This document shows positions 1 to 7,571 of a stretch of 64,000 bases of DNA, in pieces. A program made the translations under genes and the position numbers. The stretch is from NCBI GenBank assembly GCA_028284675.1, contig JANQRI010000032.1:62001-126000 (forward strand), written 5' to 3'. Source of the DNA: Gammaproteobacteria bacterium (GTDB lineage: Bacteria; Pseudomonadota; Gammaproteobacteria; HTCC5015). Below the pieces are notes generated by a model. That model did no database searches and had not been told where the DNA came from. It saw nothing but the letters and a program-made list of their open reading frames with translations. Position 1 is the first letter of the stretch, and the number at the start of each line of letters is the position of its first letter.

Positions 1-339
1 AATGACGAATGCCCAATTCGTAATGTTGTGGCACAGATTGGTGACAAATGGTCGGTGCTTATTTTGTTTGCGCTGGTGGACGGCGCAGATAGGTTCAACT
101 CCCTTAAATCAAGAGTGGAGGGTATTTCTCAGCGTATGTTGACTCAGACGCTGCGGGACTTAGAGCGGGAAGGGTATGTTAATAGAACCGTCTACCCTGA
201 AGTGCCAGTAAGAGTAGAGTACGCGCTTACAAAAATGGGGCGGGGTTTAGTGAAACCCCTATATCAATTGGTGTCTTGGGCAGACAAACATCATGACGAT
301 ATCAAACGCTGTCGCAAAGCCTATGATGATAGAAGTTAA
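1..339 (+). CDS. HxlR-family transcriptional regulator (5' end outside window)
   Basis: The reading frame is open from base 1, so this is the C-terminal part of a gene that starts before the window. The visible 112 residues carry the HxlR winged-helix signature: GDKWSVLILFAL, RFNSLKSRVEGISQRMLTQ, then a wing with RTVYPEVPVRVEYALT. The cysteine in ECPIRNV matches the N-terminal redox-sensing Cys of HypR/YodB-type members. The family usually represses a neighbouring oxidoreductase gene in response to electrophiles or oxidants; the likely target would be divergent and lies outside the window. A GTG at base 28 is in frame but lies inside the conserved domain, so it is not the start. Followed by a 258-base gap that holds a dispersed repeat. 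Confidence 0.9.
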   Translation, partial: NDECPIRNVVAQIGDKWSVLILFALVDGADRFNSLKSRVEGISQRMLTQTLRDLEREGYVNRTVYPEVPVRVEYALTKMGRGLVKPLYQLVSWADKHHDDIKRCRKAYDDRS

Positions 340-405
340 CTTCACAAATAAAGAGCAGTTTTTTGATCGGCAGCGCAGAGTGTTTATAGCGCAATCGCGC
401 TTGCA

Positions 406-535
406 CTAGCCTAAATTAGTCCTAAATGATTATTGAAAACGCCAAAGTAGGCAGCTAGGATATTGAAAAAATAAACGGGCTGGTCGTATAAATATATGAA
501 AGATAAAGAAAAGCCGACCCAAGCAATGCCAGATA
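406..535 (+). repeat. Dispersed intergenic repeat, copy A
   Basis: About 100-130 bases. The core runs ATTAGTCCTAAATGATTATT, then GCTAGGATATTGAAAAAATA, an ACGGGC box and a terminal ATGAAAGATAAAGAAAA. Its first 70 bases are nearly identical to copy B near 3995-4076, and the second half matches copies near 24247 and 28129. No open frame is shared between copies. It fills the gap between the HxlR gene and the next gene. Confidence 0.8.
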
Positions 536-596
536 CCCATGTCTGCAAATTCAATTAGCGTTATGGGTAATTAGAATTGAGCGCACGAGGAAAATA

Positions 597-1490
597 ATGG
601 ATAAGTCGGAAGCGATAAAAGCAACCAAAAATGGCGCTATAGCTGCCTGTGTGTCTGGTGCGTTGACTCTAGCGATTTTTTTAATAGCAGTCTTCACTAA
701 TGCAAGTGGTACGATAGGATTATGGAATGATCCCTCTGTTATTTTTGACGTACTTCTTATCTTCGCTTGCGCATACGGCATCTACAAGCATTCAAGGTTT
801 GCTGCAATCCTGCTATTTTTCTATTTCATTTTTGCAAAAATATATATCAGTATTGAAATGGGAAAAATTTCGGGGATTTGGGTGACTTTAGTTTTTCTTT
901 ATTTCTATGGCAAAGCTATTCAAGGTACATTTGTATATAATAAAATCGAGAAGGTAGAAAATCCTAACTACAAAACGACCCCTAAATGGATATATTTCAC
1001 TGCTATACCTTCCCTGGCTATTTTTTTTGCATTGATGGGTATAGGTATTTTGACAATGACTGGGGTGCTACCGTCTACGAAAGTTCAAAAAGGCAGTGAG
1101 ATTTCACAACGTGATAGAAGCTTACTCATTTCAAATGCCATAGTTTCAAAGAGTGATAATATTAAATATTTTTATTCAGGAGGTCTTACCTCCATATTAG
1201 AAGGTGGCTCAATTCTTACTGATGATCGAGTAATACTCTATTTGCCAGATGCGAATCAAGAACTAGAAGTTTATGCAATTTACCTAGATGATATTGCTTC
1301 AGTTGAGTTAATAAAAATGGGAAATTTTATGAACGATAGTATATATAAAGTTAGTTCATACGAGCCAGATGTTTGGTTGCAAATAACCCTGTCAGTTGAA
1401 AATAGAGGTGATGTTAAGTTTATTAATGCGCTTCGTTATAAAGTTGCAAAAGCAACCTATAACAATGCATCGCAGCGGACAAGCCGCTGA
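597..1490 (+). CDS. Unknown membrane protein, 297 aa
   Basis: I do not recognise the family. The N-terminal half has about four hydrophobic segments (residues about 18-38, 48-65, 68-80 and 95-105) and a further one at 135-160; the last 130 residues are soluble and mixed alpha/beta. The ATG at 597 follows a GAGGAAAATA ribosome-binding region. The stop codon lies inside the 3' arm of a hairpin that resembles an integron attC site, as is common for cassette genes. AT-rich composition like its neighbours. A bacterial PH-like or stress membrane protein is possible but nothing shows it. Confidence 0.75.
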   Translation: MDKSEAIKATKNGAIAACVSGALTLAIFLIAVFTNASGTIGLWNDPSVIFDVLLIFACAYGIYKHSRFAAILLFFYFIFAKIYISIEMGKISGIWVTLVFLYFYGKAIQGTFVYNKIEKVENPNYKTTPKWIYFTAIPSLAIFFALMGIGILTMTGVLPSTKVQKGSEISQRDRSLLISNAIVSKSDNIKYFYSGGLTSILEGGSILTDDRVILYLPDANQELEVYAIYLDDIASVELIKMGNFMNDSIYKVSSYEPDVWLQITLSVENRGDVKFINALRYKVAKATYNNASQRTSR

Positions 1491-1506
1491 GTATGGCGTT
1501 AGCAGG
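1457..1506 (+). other. attC-like site 1 (degenerate)
   Basis: Outer arms TAAC (1460-1463) and GTTA (1498-1501) flank an inner perfect stem CAGCGG/CCGCTG with a five-base loop; a further CAT/ATG pair lies between with unpaired bases on both sides. This is the architecture of an integron attC site (R''-L''-loop-L'-R'). The stop codon of the preceding gene is inside the structure. The R' box reads GTTAGCA, imperfect against the GTTRRRY consensus. Confidence 0.45.
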
Positions 1507-1649
1507 TTATAAATATTATATAGAATAGAAAATCTGTAGTGCTTGCTATAATCATATTTGTTTGTATCTAAACATGTGTTTAAACACAAAAAATATAAAC
1601 GGTTTTTCGTCACCTTTAATTGCGGTGTTAAATTCACCAAATTCAAAGT

Positions 1650-2102
1650 ATGAGTAAATTTTTAAAGTTTCTTCGGTATGCGTTTGTGACAGTAGCCGTC
1701 TTATTCGGAGTTATGTTTGTCGTCGTGATATTTCTATTTGGTGATGCAGCAACTTCATGTGGAGAGGATTCTGAATCGGTGACATATGCTCGCGGCTTAT
1801 CTAAGGAGCAGCTTGCTAATCTATATTATGACGTAGAGAGGTTTTCCTTAGAGTCCGACACGCCTTACACTGGTTTAAAAAAAGACAGCGAAGGTGTTTT
1901 TCCCAAGCCTTTTAGTGATATCAAAGCTGTAAAAATTAGGCCTAAACAGGAAAATATTATGTTAAATGGGTGTTTTGATCACTATGTGTATTTAAGTTTT
2001 CACGGATTTGAAAGCAACAAAAAGTTTTTCCCCAAGCGCCAAATTGTTCTAAGTTGGGGCGAACATAATGGAGCCGGTAGTGAAGTAATATGGTCAGAGT
2101 AA
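1650..2102 (+). CDS. Unknown membrane-anchored protein, 150 aa
   Basis: One N-terminal transmembrane segment (residues about 10-32, LRYAFVTVAVLFGVMFVVVI) followed by a soluble domain of about 115 residues that should lie in the periplasm. Two cysteines (about 37 and 108) could form a disulfide. No lipobox, so a membrane anchor rather than a lipoprotein. No family recognised. A stand-alone plus-strand gene with more than 150 bases before it and 440 after it. Confidence 0.7.
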   Translation: MSKFLKFLRYAFVTVAVLFGVMFVVVIFLFGDAATSCGEDSESVTYARGLSKEQLANLYYDVERFSLESDTPYTGLKKDSEGVFPKPFSDIKAVKIRPKQENIMLNGCFDHYVYLSFHGFESNKKFFPKRQIVLSWGEHNGAGSEVIWSE

Positions 2103-2541
2103 TCGAACTTGACAAAGCGTTGCTGTCGGACAAATTTTCCGCTATGCTCCAAATTTACTGCAGAGCGTAACGTTTAATTGCGGAGAGATACTGTAAGAAA
2201 ATATGTTTTAAGAGTGTTAGTAACCGTAATGGCCATTTATCTCGCTTGGTATGGTTCTTTGATATAGATAACTCTCAGATAATAGCTATATCTCGGAGTT
2301 TTTGAAGTCACCGCATTTCTGCATCATGATTTACCATTCGCCCGTTCAATTGGTTCTTTTTATAACAAAACTACACTGAATCACATATGGTGTTCAGAAA
2401 CATGACATCCAACCAGTCGCTGCAGCTGACGCTTGACCTGTCAGTTACCTTGCTATTGAAGGGCTGTTTACCGCGTATAAGCGCAGCTGAGTTTCAGCAT
2501 TAAAACTATCCCCAAATCAATATATCAGAGAATAAATTATT
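2103..2541 (+). other. Intergenic region of 439 bases
   Basis: No convincing open frame on either strand. Bases 2108-2170 contain GTCGGACAAATTTTCCGC and end in GAGCGTAACG, which faintly resembles a decayed attC site but lacks clear outer arms. The remainder is AT-rich with no repeat copy I can identify. The region just before 2542 serves as the leader of the amidase gene. Confidence 0.5.
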
Positions 2542-3027
2542 ATGAAACTCCCACCATGGAAAGATCTTCTTAAGTACTTCCCAAATAAAGAAGCTGGAAA
2601 AGTATTCACCGAAATCGGCGGCAAAGTAAAACTTAACTATGATATCGGCGTATTTACGAATGCGTGCGCCACTAGAATTTCACGAACACTTAATTTGGTT
2701 GGTGGACCTCACTCTATTCCATATTACAAAACAAAGTCTCCTTCAGGGAAAGAACAAGTTCAAGTTTCATCAGGATCTTTGAAAAATTGGTATATTTTTC
2801 GAGTAAAAGTACTTATTCAATACCTTACTGAAAAATATGGCTCGCCAAAACAAAGCACTGCTGGTAAGTACAAACAAGATTTTAATGGGAAGAAAGGTAT
2901 CATAACCTTTGAAGTTTCAGGTTGGTCTGATGCTTCTGGTCACGCCGACCTCTGGGATGGTAAAAAATGTATAGGTTCAGATTATGGTTCTAAATCAACT
3001 CGTATCTTGTTTTGGGAGGCCTTCTAA
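2542..3027 (+). CDS. tae4: Tae4-family peptidoglycan amidase effector
   Basis: 161 residues, the usual size for type VI amidase effector 4, a DL-endopeptidase that cuts the gamma-D-Glu-mDAP bond in a rival's cell wall. The catalytic pair is visible: Cys42 in NACATRIS and His134 in SGHADLWDG, followed by the family's C-terminal ILFWEAF. The KKGIITFEV strand before the His is also typical. No signal peptide, as expected for a secreted effector. The stop overlaps the start of the downstream immunity-like gene (TAATG), so the two are translationally coupled. No type VI structural gene is in the window, so this is an orphan effector. Confidence 0.88.
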   Translation: MKLPPWKDLLKYFPNKEAGKVFTEIGGKVKLNYDIGVFTNACATRISRTLNLVGGPHSIPYYKTKSPSGKEQVQVSSGSLKNWYIFRVKVLIQYLTEKYGSPKQSTAGKYKQDFNGKKGIITFEVSGWSDASGHADLWDGKKCIGSDYGSKSTRILFWEAF

Positions 3028-3368
3028 TGAAAGCGTATATATTCACAATAATTTGCTTATTAATAACGTCATGCAGCTCGCAGCTTTCAAAAATCTCCCA
3101 AACAACTACCGATAATCTCTTTAAATTTGCTCAAGCCAACTGTCTCTTTTGGTATTTTAGTCAAGAAGGTTATGATACAACTGATATTCGTAAGATAGCA
3201 GGCGGCTTTACGGAGCAGGGTAGTTCCGACCCAGAAAAATATCAAAAAATTGCTATATATCTTAATGAACATGCCGGTTTAATCAACAGCAAACAAAATA
3301 TAGATCCAAAACTTAATCTATGCCTAAATCTTGAGAAAGACACAGAGCTTGTAAATCTCATAAAATAG
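3027..3368 (+). CDS. tai4: Tai4-like immunity lipoprotein
   Basis: 113 residues from the ATG at 3027, which overlaps the effector stop; an upstream in-frame start at 3012 lies inside the effector and is less likely. Residues 1-20 form a lipoprotein signal ending in the lipobox LITSC. The body has the Tai4 pattern: an N-terminal helix with FAQANCLFWYF, a GGFTEQG turn and a C-terminal LNLCLNLEKDTELVNLI helix. Tai4 binds and blocks Tae4 in the periplasm. Typical Tai4 is soluble and periplasmic, so lipid anchoring is a variation. Confidence 0.75.
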   Translation: MKAYIFTIICLLITSCSSQLSKISQTTTDNLFKFAQANCLFWYFSQEGYDTTDIRKIAGGFTEQGSSDPEKYQKIAIYLNEHAGLINSKQNIDPKLNLCLNLEKDTELVNLIK

Positions 3369-3421
3369 TAAATCATGCCTTTTTGAGTAGGCTTCACTAA
3401 GCTAGGTGTTAACTATTTAAA

Positions 3422-3859
3422 ATGATAAGAGCATACAGGGAGTCTGATTTTTTCGATGTTGCTGGAATCTATAACTTATGTAAACCAGATGAGTTTTCAG
3501 GCGAAGATTCCCCAATAATACCGAAACCGCTTGTTGATGATGAACAAATGCAAGAACTATTTCGAAAGTCCGAGCTTTATGTATATCAGAAAATAAAAAT
3601 TGTTGGTTTTGCTGGAAATTTTGGAAATCATATTACATGGTTGTTTGTTCATCCTGATTATAGGCGAAAATATATAGCTAAAAATCTAGTTGATTTTATT
3701 CTGGCAAAGCTTAATGGTGAGGTAAGCCTAAATGTGGCTCGTTCTAATATTGCAGCAATAAGGTTATATAAAAGTCTGGGTTTTGAATTAACTCAAGAAT
3801 TTACAGGTAAATATCAGGATCGCCCTATTATTGTTTGGCAAATGAAGCTGTTAAAATAA
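3422..3859 (+). CDS. GNAT-family N-acetyltransferase
   Basis: 145 residues with the acetyl-CoA fold. Motif A is VHPDYRRKYIAKNLVDFIL, where the usual glycine of RxxGxG/A is replaced by Tyr in RRKYIAK, and motif B is NIAAIRLYKSLGF. The closest functional type is a RimI/PhnO-like small GNAT; the substrate cannot be read from sequence. It has its own ribosome-binding site and sits alone between the Tae4/Tai4 pair and a dispersed repeat copy. AT-rich. Confidence 0.88.
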   Translation: MIRAYRESDFFDVAGIYNLCKPDEFSGEDSPIIPKPLVDDEQMQELFRKSELYVYQKIKIVGFAGNFGNHITWLFVHPDYRRKYIAKNLVDFILAKLNGEVSLNVARSNIAAIRLYKSLGFELTQEFTGKYQDRPIIVWQMKLLK

Positions 3860-3994
3860 AATAGTCAATAAAAAAGTCACGACAGAGTCCTCGCTTAACG
3901 CTGTGGGTTTTTATGAGCAATGTGTTTACCTTGAAAAGGGGTTGGTAAATATAAATGTAATAATGGCATCTGATCCATCAGTTTGGCTTTCTCC

Positions 3995-4076
3995 AGCCTA
4001 AATTAGTCCTAAATGATTATTGAAAACGTCAAAGTAGGCGACTAGGATATTGAAAAAAACGGGCTAATCATGAAAT
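3995..4076 (+). repeat. Dispersed intergenic repeat, copy B (truncated)
   Basis: Starts AGCCTAAATTAGTCCTAAAT and runs through CTAGGATATTGAAAAAAACG. It matches copy A over about 70 bases with only a few substitutions and small indels, then stops at the ATCATGAAA that aligns with the repeat's own terminal ATGAAA. The start codon of the next small gene lies in this tail. Confidence 0.8.
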
Positions 4077-4270
4077 TGTATTTTTATACATTATGTTTGG
4101 TTCTGATGTCCGTAGATTTCAGTGTCTTTGGTGCCGCAAAGCATGACAACTGGGTATCAGACTGTCGGTTGTTACTGTGGATAGTTTTCGTTTTCGTAAT
4201 TAGCTGGGTAATATTTAAAAAAATTAAGTCAGTAGGGCGCTGCAAGCCGCTCTACCGCTTAAAGTATTAG
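4070..4270 (+). CDS. Small hypothetical membrane protein, 66 aa
   Basis: Two hydrophobic segments: residues 1-22, which could be a signal peptide cut after VFGA, and residues 34-50 (LLLWIVFVFVISWVIFKK). The ATG coincides with the 3' tail of repeat copy B, so the gene may use a start supplied by the repeat. It lies 7 bases before the next small membrane gene. No family recognised and it may not be expressed. Confidence 0.4.
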   Translation: MKLYFYTLCLVLMSVDFSVFGAAKHDNWVSDCRLLLWIVFVFVISWVIFKKIKSVGRCKPLYRLKY

Positions 4271-4277
4271 GGGGCGC

Positions 4278-4511
4278 ATGGAAATTTTAGGAAAAATACT
4301 GATTCTTGGTGGTTTTGGCATTATCATAATCTCTCAGCTTATTGGCACATTGCTGGTCTTTAAAGCTAGTGTGATAAAGGGCTTTCTTTCTTTGGTAGTA
4401 CCAGGATATTTTTTATTTGCTCTCAAGCGCGAAGGTTTATATATACCTATTATCGGTTTTTGGGTATTGGGTGTATTGTGTGTGGCTTTCGGTACAATCG
4501 CAATGTCTTAG
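4278..4511 (+). CDS. Small membrane protein, 77 aa
   Basis: Three hydrophobic stretches, about residues 5-28, 33-48 and 54-76, with a short charged turn at LKREG. The start at 4278 follows a GGGGGCGC purine-rich stretch. The layout (TM, short amphipathic stretch, TM) resembles small inner-membrane proteins found alone in many gammaproteobacteria, but I cannot name the family. Confidence 0.6.
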   Translation: MEILGKILILGGFGIIIISQLIGTLLVFKASVIKGFLSLVVPGYFLFALKREGLYIPIIGFWVLGVLCVAFGTIAMS

Positions 4512-4702
4512 GAGTAAACTAGTAGTGTTCACTAATAAGTGAGTAATGCGTGACGCGCTGCCACGTAGTTTGCCATACACTTAAATGTCCTGTATCCATT
4601 TATCGAACTAATGAAGAAAGCTGATAAAGCAATAAATTACTATTAAATCCGTCTCTGCCGCACTATTCGCAATAGAATTCTTTTTTATATTTTAAAGGAG
4701 AT

Positions 4703-5116
4703 ATGATGAAATCATTAAAATCAATTTCAGTTCTAATTTTTACCTTATTTATAATGTCGTGCGCCAGTATGAGTACGGTTACAAATGCGCCAGCAGATGC
4801 AGGTGTATTTCGAGTGTTTAACGAAGATCATGAGCTTGTGAAAGCGGCTGTTTTGGCAAGTATGCAAAATCTGAATATTAACATTAAGGAAACAAACGAA
4901 ACGCCAAATGGTTTTGCTATAATGTTCACAAAGCCTGTTTCGGCACTTAGCTGGGGTGAAGTAGGGCGGGTTCTTGTGGTGAAATATAAAAATAATAAAT
5001 CAAAAGTTTTTGTTCATTCTGAAAAGCGATCTAAATACCAAATAACAGGTGTGGACTCGCAACGTTTTGCACATAGCATATTTTCCGGTGTGCAAGAAAT
5101 ACTAAAAAAAGGATAG
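4703..5116 (+). CDS. Hypothetical lipoprotein, 137 aa
   Basis: Begins ATGATG after AAAGGAGAT; the second ATG (4706) has the better spacing. Signal peptide followed by the lipobox FIMSC, then about 115 residues with a beta-alpha-beta pattern. One segment (EDHELVKAAVLASMQNLNINI) resembles small lipoproteins of the DUF3568 type, though I am unsure. It is 3 bases before another lipoprotein gene, so the two form an operon. Confidence 0.7.
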   Translation: MMKSLKSISVLIFTLFIMSCASMSTVTNAPADAGVFRVFNEDHELVKAAVLASMQNLNINIKETNETPNGFAIMFTKPVSALSWGEVGRVLVVKYKNNKSKVFVHSEKRSKYQITGVDSQRFAHSIFSGVQEILKKG

Positions 5117-5119
5117 ATT

Positions 5120-5551
5120 ATGCGAGCCGTGTATCTATCATTTTTTTTAATATTTATTGTCTCTTGTGGTAGTGTAAATGTAGAGCGTAAGGCAGAACTT
5201 CGTTTTGATAGTCTCTTTTTTGCTAAGGTAGGTAGCCGAAAAAATATTGTACTGGAACCAAACGAAAGCAAAGCAGGGAGGGTTTTAGCTGGGCTATTCA
5301 CCGCCGGACCAATTGGAGCGATTGCCACTGCAAACACGGAAAAAGGTTTTAGTCAGCCAAAAGCGTTTGAATATGATCTATATATCAACCTGAACGAAAC
5401 AAAAACTATTATCAGCAGATCTGTTGTGGATGTGGGTAGTTGTGTTGAAGTTATTTCTCCTGATGAATCAGATCTTGAACTCTTAAGAGTCGTTTCGGCA
5501 GAAAACTGTGAAAATAGTTATAACGAAGTAGTGCAACCGACAAACGGGTGA
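5120..5551 (+). CDS. Hypothetical lipoprotein with glycine-rich segment, 143 aa
   Basis: Signal peptide ending in the lipobox FIVSC. The middle contains AGRVLAGLFTAGPIGAIATA, a glycine-zipper-like hydrophobic stretch that may insert into or lie on the membrane. Two later cysteines (in VGSCVEV and AENCEN) may pair. It follows the previous lipoprotein by 3 bases. The stop codon lies inside attC-like site 2. No family recognised. Confidence 0.7.
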   Translation: MRAVYLSFFLIFIVSCGSVNVERKAELRFDSLFFAKVGSRKNIVLEPNESKAGRVLAGLFTAGPIGAIATANTEKGFSQPKAFEYDLYINLNETKTIISRSVVDVGSCVEVISPDESDLELLRVVSAENCENSYNEVVQPTNG

Positions 5552-5566
5552 TTGCAGCGTTATGTC
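5518..5566 (+). other. attC-like site 2
   Basis: Outer arms ATAACG (5520-5525) and CGTTAT (5558-5563) are perfectly complementary. The inner arms are GCAA-CCG and CGG-GTGA-TTGC around an ACAAA loop, giving a bulged stem as in attC sites. The stop codon of the preceding lipoprotein gene is within the stem. The R' box is GTTATGT rather than a strict GTTRRRY. Confidence 0.5.
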
Positions 5567-5759
5567 TAAGCCATGAATAAGTATTCCGTTGCGGTTCGTT
5601 AGTATTATTCTTGGCTAGGAAATAGCGTTTAACATAGATTTATAGAGAAGAAAAAAATTTATAATAAAACAATAGGCTTTGCATACAAATAGCGTGTGCC
5701 AGACTTGCGAGGCGCTTTGTTAGTCAGTGATGTGAGGTATTAAAATTTGAGGGTAATGT

Positions 5760-6284
5760 ATGTTAAAAAATATAGGAAAATATCTAGGAATTGGATTTCT
5801 CTTTGGTTTAGGGTTTGTCTTGGCTGGATATATTGTTATTTTTGTTTTCGAGAAGGCCGTCAAAAGTAATCATATGCCTTATAAGCAGCAAGTTGATGAA
5901 AGAAAAACCAAATACCTTAAAGACTTAATTTCTAATATAGAAAGTAAAGGTCGTGATCTATGTAAAGATATTCAAGGAACGTGGGTTGGCGAATTTGTTG
6001 AAGAGGGTGGCGCATATATTAGAAGCTGGGAATTAACCTATAATACTGATGGAACTATGGAGGGAATTTTCGTAAACAAATCAATAACTGAAGAAATAAC
6101 CGAGCATCAAAAAGGAAACTGGTCATGTTACCATTCAATATTGTTTACTGATGTAATTGTCGATGGCGATACAAGGCGTCGTTGGAACTACTTGCTCTTG
6201 CATAGTGATAATAACGAACGTATCTATGCTCATATTGGAGAACATACAGTTGAAAATGTTTATAGAACATTTCGAAAAAAATAA
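5760..6284 (+). CDS. Unknown membrane-anchored protein, 174 aa
   Basis: One N-terminal transmembrane helix (residues about 9-32), a charged linker (residues 35-65) and a C-terminal all-beta domain starting at IQGTWVGEFVEEGG and running through RSWELTYNTDGTMEG and KGNWSCYHS. That domain pattern resembles small lipocalin-like sheets. No family assigned with confidence. A stand-alone AT-rich gene 200 bases after the preceding attC-like site. Confidence 0.7.
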   Translation: MLKNIGKYLGIGFLFGLGFVLAGYIVIFVFEKAVKSNHMPYKQQVDERKTKYLKDLISNIESKGRDLCKDIQGTWVGEFVEEGGAYIRSWELTYNTDGTMEGIFVNKSITEEITEHQKGNWSCYHSILFTDVIVDGDTRRRWNYLLLHSDNNERIYAHIGEHTVENVYRTFRKK

Positions 6285-6304
6285 GCTTTAATAAATTTTT
6301 CAAT

Positions 6305-6571
6305 TTGACAAAATCTCACTTCATCGATATTTACGAAGGCACGATGCCCCTCAAGAAAGCGATTGTGATGTTTGGTTTTCATCAGGTCAATATCTCGCAA
6401 ACTGAAGTGGCGATGATCCTGGCCTTTGCTCCAAAGGTGGGTGTTTTAGGGAAACTGCTCATATCAGTACTAAAAATGAAATTCCGGGGTATGTTGCAGG
6501 AACTTCTTGATACAAATGCTAATTACGTGGAAAATGGTACGCTGAACAATGTTGTGAAAGTGACCACATAG
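6305..6571 (+). pseudogene. Probable C-terminal fragment of a larger protein, 88 aa
   Basis: The only start is a TTG, and the frame begins abruptly in conserved-looking sequence. The end KMKFRGMLQELLDTNANYVENG looks like the C-terminal helix of a flavodoxin-fold or similar oxidoreductase, but I cannot fix the family. It ends 2 bases before the glycosylase gene. I read it as the surviving 3' end of a longer gene; it could instead be a small intact gene. Confidence 0.4.
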
Positions 6572-6573
6572 TT

Positions 6574-7302
6574 ATGAAAAAATTTTCAACTATTCAAGCG
6601 ATGGCTGAAAAAAGAAAAGGTGGAAAAAAAGAGCTTAAAAAACTCCTTCCGCCTGTTCTTTCCAAAAAAAAGCTGGCACAAAAAGGTGATGATCGTTTTC
6701 TTGCTATGATGTGTAAAGCGATCAATCAGGCCGGTTTTAACTGGAAAGTGATTGAAAACAAGTGGCCGCAATTTGAAGAGGCTTTTTATGGTTTTGATTT
6801 GAGCAAGCTTCTTTCCCTGATGCCGGAAGAATGGGATGCCTATATCAAGGATGTGCGAGTGGTGCGTAATGGCCAGAAAATTATGGCGATGGCACACAAC
6901 GTACATTTTGTCGCCGAAGCGGCCGAAAAATATGGCAGCTTTGCTAAATTTATGGCTGAGTGGCCGGAGACTGATCAGATTGGTCTGATGGCACACCTTA
7001 AAAAACATGGCTCACGCCTGGGAGGACAAACAGCGCAATGGTTTATGCGTTATATCGGTAAAGACTGTTTTGTCATCACGCAAGATGTTGTGTGGGCAAT
7101 TAAAGATGCCGGTTATGAGATTGCTGATAATCCAACATCCAAGCGCGATTTGACAAAAGTACAGGAAGCCTTCAACACATGGCATGATGAGAGTGGCTTG
7201 CCATATTGTCATCTAAGCAAAATAGCCGCGTATTCCATCGGTTCAAACTACGACAATGCTGAAATTATTAAACAGATAAAAAAATTTTCTGCTACTGTTT
7301 AG
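6574..7302 (+). CDS. DNA-3-methyladenine glycosylase I-like protein (Tag family)
   Basis: 242 residues. The middle carries Tag-family sequence: FNWKVIENKWPQFEEAFYGF, a VRVVRNGQKIMAMAHNV segment, then a helix-hairpin-helix-like region GSRLGGQTAQWFMRYIGKD and TQDVVWAIKDAGY. The E. coli enzyme removes 3-methyladenine. The basic N-terminus (residues 1-35, many Lys) is longer than in E. coli Tag, and the zinc ligands of classical Tag are not obvious, so this is a divergent branch. Likely a base-excision repair protein in the cytoplasm. Confidence 0.75.
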   Translation: MKKFSTIQAMAEKRKGGKKELKKLLPPVLSKKKLAQKGDDRFLAMMCKAINQAGFNWKVIENKWPQFEEAFYGFDLSKLLSLMPEEWDAYIKDVRVVRNGQKIMAMAHNVHFVAEAAEKYGSFAKFMAEWPETDQIGLMAHLKKHGSRLGGQTAQWFMRYIGKDCFVITQDVVWAIKDAGYEIADNPTSKRDLTKVQEAFNTWHDESGLPYCHLSKIAAYSIGSNYDNAEIIKQIKKFSATV

Positions 7303-7571
7303 CCCAATCTACTTTAGAAAACCTTGTTTCCACAACTTCACGTAAGCTGAAAAACCCTCTTTTACATAAAGGGTCATGGCATTGTAACGGTCAGCTTCGG
7401 TCGACTAGGCGGGTATTTCCACCGAAATTATCCGCTATGCGGCGTATTTTGCCGGATCTCAGGCCTATTAATACTTTTGGTATAACCAGATTTGAGCGTA
7501 TTACTTTGGCTGTATAGACCGGGTGAAACAAAGTTGATAGCGTGCTCCTCATAATTTTAGGGGAATTTGAT

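Noticed and set aside
2108..2170. Possible fifth attC-like site after the 150-aa gene
   Set aside because: GTCGGACAAATTTTCCGC folds, but the outer arms do not pair and the end reads GCGTAACG instead of a GTTRRRY box.
7303..7571. Possible remnant gene between the glycosylase and the EF-hand-like gene
   Set aside because: A short frame ending at about 7470 looks protein-like but opens directly after a stop codon and matches nothing I know.
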